From positions 1 to 35,428 of the IMG/VR virus record IMGVR_UViG_3300011114_000437: 35,428 bases of DNA; one strand, written 5' to 3'. This DNA is from a virus. How positions within the stretch are numbered: position 1 is the first letter of the stretch; each line of letters starts with the position of its first letter. The notes under the pieces are model-generated. The model searched no databases. It was not told the DNA's origin and saw nothing but the letters and a program-made list of their open reading frames with translations. The translations under genes and the position numbers were made by a program. This document shows positions 6,528 through 12,236 of the stretch, piece by piece.

Positions 6528-6977
6528 ATGGCAAACAATAATATGTGGAAAGATATAGAAGGATATGAAGGATTATATCAGATAAATAAAAATGGTGAAG
6601 TTAAGTCTTTAGAAAGAATAATTTTTAGAGGAAAAGGACAACAATTAGCTAAAGAAAGAATACTTAAACCAAGTATATCTGGTACTAAAAAATATCCAAA
6701 AGTTATTTTATCAAAAAATTCAAAAACAAAAACTGCAACTTTACATAGATTATTAGCTTTACATTTTATTGATAATCCATATAATAAACCTTGCATAAAT
6801 CATATTGATTGTAATATATTAAATTATAATTTAAATAATTTAGAGTGGGTTACTCATTCTGAAAATATATTACATTCTGAAAGACTTGGTAGAAGAACTC
6901 ATATCCATAAAATGAATGGTGATAGATTAAAAGAATTACATTTAAATAAAGATACAAGATTAAAAAATTATGTTTAA
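6528..6977 (+). CDS. HNH homing endonuclease with NUMOD4 domain
   Basis: 149 residues. NUMOD4 start: WKDIEGYEGLYQINKNGEVK (residues ~7-26). HNH region: LHRLLALHF, then CINHIDCNILNYNLNNLEWV and THSENILHSERLGR. It closely resembles the leftward HNH at 3896-4216 in domain order but is larger because of a longer NUMOD4-HNH linker. Overlaps the next gene by 8 nt. Confidence 0.85.
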   Translation: MANNNMWKDIEGYEGLYQINKNGEVKSLERIIFRGKGQQLAKERILKPSISGTKKYPKVILSKNSKTKTATLHRLLALHFIDNPYNKPCINHIDCNILNYNLNNLEWVTHSENILHSERLGRRTHIHKMNGDRLKELHLNKDTRLKNYV

Positions 6978-7167
6978 ACAAATTAAAATTGGCGATTGGG
7001 TAGAAGCAGGAATACATTTTTTTCTATTAGGTTATGGTGAAAAAATATCACTAGCAATTGCAAAATTATTAGGATATGATAAATGCTATTGCTGCGAACG
7101 TAAGCAGTGGTTAAACAGATTAACAAACCCTCATTATGATGGTAAATGTAATCAGATAAAATTATAA
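6970..7167 (+). CDS. Small conserved phage protein with C-x-CC-(E/D)-R-K-x-W-L-N motif
   Basis: 65 residues. N-terminal amphipathic/hydrophobic helices (IGDWVEAGIHFFLLGYGEKI and SLAIAKLLGYDK), then CYCCERKQWLNRL. I have seen similar short proteins with CxC-x-R-(K/R)-x-x-LN endings in other marine and Bacteroidota phages, but I know no function. The Cys cluster could bind a metal. Starts 8 nt inside the preceding HNH gene. Confidence 0.5.
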   Translation: MFKQIKIGDWVEAGIHFFLLGYGEKISLAIAKLLGYDKCYCCERKQWLNRLTNPHYDGKCNQIKL

Positions 7168-7186
7168 ATCAAAAAACACAAATAAC

Positions 7187-7477
7187 ATGGCAATTGAATT
7201 AGTATCAACATTAAACGGAACACCAACTGAATTAGACCCAACAAAGGCATATGTAGTAGATTTTAGTAAATTACAAAGACCAGAAGATTTAGTCTTAATC
7301 CTATCAGGTCTCGGAATTACATTTCCTGGCAATCACCCAATCGTTCCACATATCAAACAATTTCTAAACTTAGATAATCCAATTGATATTCCACAACAAC
7401 AACCTCAACCAAAGAAAGCAGAATTTATTCCACTTCAAAAAACTGATTTAGAGGATAGAATTTTCAAAGGAGAATAA
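7187..7477 (+). CDS. Hypothetical protein
   Basis: 96 residues. It begins with a small beta-rich segment (IELVSTLNGTPTELDPTKAY), a helix around LQRPEDLVLILSGLGI, and a Gln/Pro-rich linker (IPQQQPQPKK) before a short charged tail. No family recognised. 2-nt gap to the next gene. Confidence 0.5.
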   Translation: MAIELVSTLNGTPTELDPTKAYVVDFSKLQRPEDLVLILSGLGITFPGNHPIVPHIKQFLNLDNPIDIPQQQPQPKKAEFIPLQKTDLEDRIFKGE

Positions 7478-7479
7478 TA

Positions 7480-7713
7480 ATGGATAACTTATATACCAAA
7501 GAGGAATTCACCTCCTTAAAACAAACCGCAGATAGTATAGTCAACCATATTCCAACAGAGTTAACTGATTGGGTTTGGCATAATTATAAAAAAATAAGCG
7601 GTAGTATTGAAGGAAAACCTTGCAATTGCAGTAGTGCAGCAGGATTATGGCTGAAAGGAGTTAATACAATTAGAAATTATATTAAAGAAAACGCGGACAA
7701 GTATAATGCATAA
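7480..7713 (+). CDS. Small conserved hypothetical with CNCSSAAGLW motif
   Basis: 77 residues; helical with a CNC pair near residue 48 (GKPCNCSSAAGLWLKGVNTI). The pattern Cys-x-Cys followed by a GLW-x-x-A/G-V-N-T helix is familiar from small phage proteins in this kind of gene neighbourhood, function unknown. It overlaps the sigma-like gene by 8 nt, suggesting translational coupling. Confidence 0.5.
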   Translation: MDNLYTKEEFTSLKQTADSIVNHIPTELTDWVWHNYKKISGSIEGKPCNCSSAAGLWLKGVNTIRNYIKENADKYNA

Positions 7714-8260
7714 TGAAGTAACAGGAAGTATGCAAGAGCAATGTAATCAAAGATTAACCAATCTATACAACGAATCACATACCTGGTTATTAAAAGCAAG
7801 TTACAATATATGTAAATCATTTGAGGAGAGCGAGGAACTGACAAGCGACCTTTATGTTTACTTAGCAAAAGAATGTAGAGAAAAGTTATGGTGGGGTAAC
7901 TCATATAACTTAATCTATTGTCAAAAGTTTTTAAGGCATAGGTGGTACAATAGAGCCGGTAAGCTAAAAAGATATCATTACACATCAGATATAATGATAA
8001 TGGATAAAGGTGATATACCATACGATGAAGTAAAAGATGAAGAAATAATGAGGGCACATGAAGATGTAATGCAAGAGTTAAAGAATTTACAAGTTACTCG
8101 TCTTTGGCCGGCTGCAAGATTATATGAGATGTATTGGATGAGTCCGGATACATTAAACGAAGTAGCAAAGAAAATAGGTATAAGTAAATCAACCACGTTC
8201 TTAGCAATAAAGAAAATAAGAAAACACATGGCATTAACAATTAAAAACCCATTTGAATGA
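7706..8260 (+). CDS. Sigma-70-family (ECF-like) RNA polymerase sigma factor-like protein
   Basis: 184 residues, the usual size of a two-domain sigma. Residues ~15-85 (LTNLYNESHTWLLKASYNIC, EELTSDLYVYLAKE, FLRHRWYNRAGKLKR) look like sigma region 2. Residues 148-174 (DTLNEVAKKIGISKSTTFLA then IKKIRKHM) are a region-4-type helix-turn-helix. It sits between early genes and terminase/structural genes, the right place for a middle/late transcription switch. A repeated motif (core GTGTTAAAAAG) heads several downstream late units and is a candidate target. The family call is by pattern, so a related HTH regulator is the main alternative. Confidence 0.6.
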   Translation: MHNEVTGSMQEQCNQRLTNLYNESHTWLLKASYNICKSFEESEELTSDLYVYLAKECREKLWWGNSYNLIYCQKFLRHRWYNRAGKLKRYHYTSDIMIMDKGDIPYDEVKDEEIMRAHEDVMQELKNLQVTRLWPAARLYEMYWMSPDTLNEVAKKIGISKSTTFLAIKKIRKHMALTIKNPFE

Positions 8261-8358
8261 TAATAGTAATAATGTTATTGATAATAGTTTACACACTATA
8301 CAAAAGAGATAAAAGAACAAATGATTTTTGGAAAGAATATAAAGATAAATTAAAATAA
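8257..8358 (+). CDS. Tiny single-pass membrane peptide
   Basis: 33 residues; the ATG overlaps the sigma-like gene's stop (ATGA at 8257-8260). The first 12 residues MIIVIMLLIIVY form a short hydrophobic segment, followed by a charged tail (KRDKRTNDFWKEYKDKLK). Coupling and composition support translation; function unknown. A membrane-active or lysis-related peptide is possible. Confidence 0.4.
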   Translation: MIIVIMLLIIVYTLYKRDKRTNDFWKEYKDKLK

Positions 8359-8359
8359 T

Positions 8360-8509
8360 ATGAACGAAGAACAATTAAAAAAGATAGCAGAAGAATTTAA
8401 AGCTAGTTTAAGCTTAGAAGAATTAGATGAATTAGAAAGAGAATACAATGCAATGTATCAAAGATTAAAAGCAGAGAACGAAAGAAGCGGTAGTGATGAA
8501 AAAGAATAA
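8360..8509 (+). CDS. Small charged helical peptide
   Basis: 49 residues, starting 1 nt after the previous stop: acidic, Glu/Lys-rich, predicted coiled-coil-like (EEQLKKIAEEFKASLSLEEL). No family recognised. Overlaps the following tiny ORF by 14 nt. Confidence 0.4.
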   Translation: MNEEQLKKIAEEFKASLSLEELDELEREYNAMYQRLKAENERSGSDEKE

Positions 8510-8588
8510 AGATATAATCATCTTACTAATAACCTATCTAATAGCAGTAGGCATTGTATTACTATGGTCCACTAAAGTAAATCTATAA
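8496..8588 (+). CDS. Tiny single-pass membrane peptide
   Basis: 30 residues: basic start MKKNKD, hydrophobic segment IIILLITYLIAVGIVLLW, short tail STKVNL. Overlaps the upstream ORF in another frame. With the peptide at 8257-8358 it makes two candidate membrane peptides within 340 nt; function unknown. Confidence 0.4.
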   Translation: MKKNKDIIILLITYLIAVGIVLLWSTKVNL

Positions 8589-8613
8589 TAGGGGTAAATG
8601 ACTTTTTTGAATA

Positions 8614-8630
8614 GTGGTGTTAATATATAT
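8614..8630 (+). promoter_or_regulatory. Weak relative of the late motif, upstream of the terminase genes
   Basis: GTGGTGTTAA (8614-8623), preceded by a T-rich run (8602-8608), matches the left half of the late motif at 11917 and 20490; the AAAAAGATA half is replaced by TATATA. It stands in a 72-nt gap before the terminase small subunit. Confidence 0.3.
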
Positions 8631-8660
8631 GAATATATCTAAAATAGAGGAAAATAGATT

Positions 8661-8966
8661 ATGAGTCAATACGAACCAAAAAAGAAAAAGACAGGTGGTA
8701 GAACTAAAGGAACACTTAATAAAACTACTGCACAAATTAAAGATATGATTGTTGGATTAGTAGGAACACAAATGGAGAAGTGGCCAGTAGTTATAGATAA
8801 GATGATGAAAGAAGACCCTGCCGAAGCAATGAAGATAACGGGTAGGTTAATTGATTATGTATTACCTAAACAAAGTAAGATTGATATTGAGGGTGAATTA
8901 AGACATCGTGTAGAAAAAATTACTATTGAAATAAAAAATGGCAATGATAAAACAAAAGCAGATTAA
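8661..8966 (+). CDS. Terminase small subunit-like protein
   Basis: 101 residues. N-terminal basic segment with KKTGGRTKGTLNKTTAQIKD, typical of small phage proteins placed before TerL in Bacteroidota phages. A helical middle follows (PVVIDKMMKEDPAEAMKI) and a VLPKQSKI motif near residue 70. DNA recognition for packaging is inferred from motif and from the large subunit only 390 nt downstream. Its 3' end overlaps the inserted GIY-YIG gene by 29 nt. Confidence 0.6.
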   Translation: MSQYEPKKKKTGGRTKGTLNKTTAQIKDMIVGLVGTQMEKWPVVIDKMMKEDPAEAMKITGRLIDYVLPKQSKIDIEGELRHRVEKITIEIKNGNDKTKAD

Positions 8967-9366
8967 ATATTATACATATATTCATAAGCGTTTAGATGGT
9001 AGTATATTTTATGTAGGCAAGGGGTGTAGAAATAGAGCATATACACGTTATTATAGAAATTCCAATTGGCATATTGAAGCAAATAAAGGATATGAAATTG
9101 AAATAGTTAACGATAATTTATTAGAAAAAGATGCATATGCTTTGGAAAAGAAATTGATATTATATTATGGAATAGATAATCTTACTAATATTGATAAAGG
9201 TGGAAAAAGTATAAAACCTATTGATGAAAATCTTGAAAGATTAAAAGCTAAATTAGATACATTATTCAATCTAATATACATTAAGCATAATATACATAAA
9301 CTTATTAAAGATGAAAGTATTAAAGAGCAATTACTATTATTAAATCAGTTAAGTAAATGGAACTGA
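8938..9366 (+). CDS. GIY-YIG endonuclease inserted between the terminase genes
   Basis: 142 residues. N-terminal GIY-YIG-like core: YYTYIHKRLDGSIFYVGKGC (residues ~10-29) with downstream Arg residues (RNRAYTRYYRN) and a catalytic-type Glu region (ALEKKLILYYG). The C-terminal third is helical. The gene overlaps the small terminase gene by 29 nt and the large terminase gene by 10 nt, so it is wedged into a normally compact gene pair, as free-standing homing nucleases often are. Confidence 0.75.
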   Translation: MAMIKQKQIKYYTYIHKRLDGSIFYVGKGCRNRAYTRYYRNSNWHIEANKGYEIEIVNDNLLEKDAYALEKKLILYYGIDNLTNIDKGGKSIKPIDENLERLKAKLDTLFNLIYIKHNIHKLIKDESIKEQLLLLNQLSKWN

Positions 9367-10535
9367 AGATAACAACAACTAAAACGTTTGAGAATTGCTA
9401 TAACTCTAAAGCAAAAATACAATTACATCAAGGTAGTGCAAGAAGTGGCAAGTCATATAGTATAATTCAGTTTCTAATAGTAAAAGCATTAGAAGAAAAG
9501 AAATTAATATCAGTAGTAAGAAAAACATTTCCAGCACTTAGAACATCTGCATTACGTGATTTTAAGGATGTCATGAAAGAATTAGGTCTATGGGATGAGG
9601 AAAGATGGATGGCAACTGAGCATACATTTACATTTGATAATGATTCACAAATAGAATTCTTTTCAACCGATAGTGCAGAAAAGCTGAAAGGATTAAAAAG
9701 AGATATACTCTGGGTAGATGAAGCAAATGAATTAAATCATGAGCAGTTTATGCAACTAGCCATTAGAACAACAGGTCAAATACTCCTATCATTCAACCCC
9801 TCATTTTCACCAAAGCATTATATAATGAGTGAGTTAGCGGTTAGAGATGATACAGAATTATTTGTTACTACATACAAAGACAATCCTTACCTACCATTAG
9901 AGCAAGTTCAGTTCATTGAAAAGTATAGAGATACAAACCCACGCTATTGGATGACATATGGTTTAGGGCAGTTTGCAGTGAATGAGAAGCAGATATATGA
10001 ATTTGAGATAGTAGATGAGTTTGATTTCGATACTGCTGATTTTATTTGCTTTGGTTTAGATATTGGATATGTGAGTGACCCTACGGCATTAGTCGGTATA
10101 TGGAAAGCGGGAAGTAAGCTAATAATAAATGAACACATATATCAGAAAGGATTAATTACACAGCAAATATTAGACGTCTTAAAAGGTAATGTATCAGAAA
10201 GAGATATCATAGTAGTAGATAGTGCAGAACCAAGATTGATAGACGAGATTAAAAGAGGTGGGTTTCCATTAGCAAGAGGAGTTAAGAAAGGTAAGGACAG
10301 TATTCAATGGGGTATAGATTTAGTTAAGCAATATAATTTGGTAATACCGAAAAATAATAGTAACTTAATAGAAGAATTATATTCATACGAATGGGTAGAT
10401 GATGGCAATGGTGGTGTAACAAATATACCAATAGATGCGAACAATCACTTATTAGATGCTCTTCGTTATGGTGTAATGGAAATGTTAAATGCAAAAAAGA
10501 TTAATGCAGGTAAATATCAAATATCAATAAGATAA
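9357..10535 (+). CDS. terL: Terminase large subunit
   Basis: 392 residues, complete. ATPase domain: Walker A GSARSGKS (26-33), Walker B ILWVDE (117-122), coupling motif SFNPS (145-149). Nuclease domain: GLDIGYVSDPTALV (Asp235), VVDSAEPRLIDE (Asp288), NNHLLDALRYG (Asp367). This is the PBSX/Terminase_3 pattern; the protein cuts concatemers and pumps DNA into the prohead. Its start overlaps the GIY-YIG gene by 10 nt. All key residues are intact. Confidence 0.95.
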   Translation: MELKITTTKTFENCYNSKAKIQLHQGSARSGKSYSIIQFLIVKALEEKKLISVVRKTFPALRTSALRDFKDVMKELGLWDEERWMATEHTFTFDNDSQIEFFSTDSAEKLKGLKRDILWVDEANELNHEQFMQLAIRTTGQILLSFNPSFSPKHYIMSELAVRDDTELFVTTYKDNPYLPLEQVQFIEKYRDTNPRYWMTYGLGQFAVNEKQIYEFEIVDEFDFDTADFICFGLDIGYVSDPTALVGIWKAGSKLIINEHIYQKGLITQQILDVLKGNVSERDIIVVDSAEPRLIDEIKRGGFPLARGVKKGKDSIQWGIDLVKQYNLVIPKNNSNLIEELYSYEWVDDGNGGVTNIPIDANNHLLDALRYGVMEMLNAKKINAGKYQISIR

Positions 10536-10538
10536 GTT

Positions 10539-10931
10539 ATGGCGAGAAGTTTAAGAGAGTTAAGTAAGAGTTGTGGACAATGTGGAGTAGTATTCGATGA
10601 TAAACTAACTAACAAACAACCTAAAAGAGCATTATGTAAAGAATGTTATCAAATTGAATTAAAGAGTATCGCTAAAGCACAAAAGGATAAACGAGCAGAG
10701 ATAGGAGCAGTAGTAAATAGAGTAGCAATATATAATGATTATAAATTTGAGAATAGAGCAGAATTTTGGAAAGGGATAAATAAACAAATCCGTCCGTTAA
10801 CAAAAAGAGAAGATATAAGAGCATTCATCAGTAAACAAATGGATAGAATATTAGCGGATGTTAATTTAATGAAGTATTTAAGCTCGGTAACAATGGCAGA
10901 ACAAAGAAACGAATATAGAAACTTAAAATAA
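10539..10931 (+). CDS. Zinc-ribbon protein downstream of terminase
   Basis: 130 residues. CGQC (12-15) and CKEC (33-36) form a four-Cys zinc ribbon; the rest is basic and helical (AKAQKDKRAEIGAVVNRVAI). It probably binds nucleic acid or a protein partner; function unknown. 3-nt gap after terL. Confidence 0.55.
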   Translation: MARSLRELSKSCGQCGVVFDDKLTNKQPKRALCKECYQIELKSIAKAQKDKRAEIGAVVNRVAIYNDYKFENRAEFWKGINKQIRPLTKREDIRAFISKQMDRILADVNLMKYLSSVTMAEQRNEYRNLK

Positions 10932-10935
10932 AGAT

Positions 10936-11136
10936 ATGATAACGATAGATGGAAAAGAATACACTTTAGAGGAGATTACACAGGTCTTTGATTTATGTAG
11001 AGAACTATTACAGGCAAACGAAACAATGAGAGCCAATGTGATTGCAATGAGTGCCAAATTGGATAATGAGGAACTTAAGGTAAAACGATTATTGGGTGAA
11101 CTATACTTACAACAAAATAAAAATTATACAGCATGA
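10936..11136 (+). CDS. Small hypothetical, helical
   Basis: 66 residues with an N-terminal DGKEYTLEEI motif and two long helices, the second coiled-coil-like (NVIAMSAKLDNEELKVKRLL). No named family. Overlaps the next gene by 4 nt (ATGA). Confidence 0.5.
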   Translation: MITIDGKEYTLEEITQVFDLCRELLQANETMRANVIAMSAKLDNEELKVKRLLGELYLQQNKNYTA

Positions 11137-11792
11137 GAACAGAAATAGAAATTACAATGCCGGAGAGTTGGGCAGATGTTACATTAGAAAAGTATTTAGC
11201 ATTACAAAAAGATTTAGAAACATATAAAGATAATGAGGAAGCTCAAGTCGCATTTATGATATACCATTTATGCGGTATCAATGCTAAACAATTAAAATCT
11301 TTATCTAAGGCATCATATGATATTATTAAAGATAGTTTACAAAGCTTCTTAACTATACCTAAATTTGAATTACAAAGAATAATTAATATAGACGGAAAAG
11401 AATATGGATTTGAACCTAACCTATCTAAAATCAGTTATGGTGCATATGCAGATATAACTAAGTATGATACACTAACGATAGATGATAACTGGCCTAAAGT
11501 AATGAGTATCCTATATAGACCGGTAGAAAGAAAGCATGGTGATAATTATACTATCAAAGCATATGATGGTAAGATAGATGGTGAAACATTCCGTAAAGTA
11601 AAAATGGGAATACACTTTGGTACTCTGTTTTTTTTTGTGCATTTGTCAAAGGACTTACTGAGCTCTACCCTGAACTCTATGATAATGGAGGAGAGGGAGG
11701 AAGGTTACAGCACAATTTTAGCAAGAAGTGGGGCTCTTACGCAACGATTGTTGAACTCTGTGGAGGAGATGTCAGAGGGATACAAGAAATAG
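11133..11792 (+). CDS. Tail-assembly / T4 gp26-like protein, frame 0 product ending early
   Basis: 219 residues in frame 0. The N-terminal ~165 residues (TMPESWADVTLEKYLALQKD, SKISYGAYADITKYDTLTID, VMSILYRPVERKHGDNYTI) match my memory of a phage tail-assembly/T4 gp26-like family of Bacteroidota and marine phages. At 11628-11636 there is a run of nine T. After it, frame 0 reads unconvincing sequence (VHLSKDLLSSTLNSMIMEER...), whereas the -1 frame continues the expected C-terminal half (separate entry). Either the frame shifts at the T run, or the T count is wrong by one base. The 219-aa form could be a real second product, as in tail-chaperone pairs. Confidence 0.55.
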   Translation: MRTEIEITMPESWADVTLEKYLALQKDLETYKDNEEAQVAFMIYHLCGINAKQLKSLSKASYDIIKDSLQSFLTIPKFELQRIINIDGKEYGFEPNLSKISYGAYADITKYDTLTIDDNWPKVMSILYRPVERKHGDNYTIKAYDGKIDGETFRKVKMGIHFGTLFFFVHLSKDLLSSTLNSMIMEEREEGYSTILARSGALTQRLLNSVEEMSEGYKK

Positions 11793-11890
11793 TTCAATTA
11801 CCTTTAGAACAATGTTTACTCTTTTTAGCATTTAAGAGTGATAGAAATCTTTTAGAAAGTTTAATGCATAAGGAAGCACTGAATAGATAA
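11637..11890 (+). CDS. -1 frame continuation of the tail-assembly gene (frameshift product C-terminus)
   Basis: Reading on after the T9 run in the -1 frame (codons TGT at 11636, GCA at 11639) gives an open 84-codon extension to TAA 11888-11890. It includes FVKGLTELYPELYDNGGEGG, KKWGSYATIVELCGGDVRGI, QEIVQLPLEQCLLFLAFKSD and RNLLESLMHKEALNR. The K-W-G-x-Y-x-x-I ... GGD ... LPL-x-x-C-L-x-x-L-x-F pattern is what I expect for the second half of this family. The fused protein would be about 252 residues. T_TTT_TTT is a classic slippery heptamer; slippage of RNA polymerase on T9 would do the same. There is no ATG near the start of this frame, so separate translation is unlikely. Confidence 0.6.
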
Positions 11891-11916
11891 ATAACTCAAT
11901 ACCTTTTACAATTGGT

Positions 11917-11934
11917 GGTGTTAAAAAGATAAAC
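11917..11934 (+). promoter_or_regulatory. Late-gene motif GGTGTTAAAAAGATAAAC (copy 1)
   Basis: An 18-base sequence repeated exactly at 20490-20507 and ending 9 nt before the ATG (11944) in both cases. It is preceded by AATACCTTTT, and a similar context occurs at 17549. Candidate phage late promoter or leader element; it does not fit the host -33/-7 pattern. Confidence 0.55.
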
Positions 11935-11943
11935 CTAACACTA

Positions 11944-12219
11944 ATGTCAGTTTGGAGTAATAGCAGAAACGGAAATTTAAGATATTCAGTCAATAGAGAG
12001 AACGCAAGTGGCATTTATATCGGCCCTACCCGTGGTCTTAGTTCACCAAAGAACAATAGACGCGGGTGTTTATGTGTCAACGAAGACCGTTACGGAAGAG
12101 ATTGTTGTGGGGGAGCATTGATATCACAAGGTATAGGTAAGATACAATCACCAGCAACATTTGACCAAAGAGGTGGATTCAATCAAGGATACGATGATGG
12201 ATACGAAAATCAACAATAA
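11944..12219 (+). CDS. Small conserved virion-type protein with CLC...CC motif
   Basis: 91 residues. Central Cys motif RGCLCVNEDRYGRDCCGGAL then ISQGIGKIQSP, and a Gly/Tyr/Asp-rich end (GFNQGYDDGYENQQ). I recognise this as a recurrent small protein near tail genes of Bacteroidota phages, without a known function. It heads the fibre block and has an exact copy of the late motif just upstream, supporting late expression. Confidence 0.5.
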   Translation: MSVWSNSRNGNLRYSVNRENASGIYIGPTRGLSSPKNNRRGCLCVNEDRYGRDCCGGALISQGIGKIQSPATFDQRGGFNQGYDDGYENQQ

Positions 12220-12236
12220 TAAAAAGAAATTAATAC

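Noticed and set aside
8629-8664. 11-codon ORF overlapping the terminase small subunit start
   Set aside because: Too short to support; could be a leader peptide but nothing shows it.
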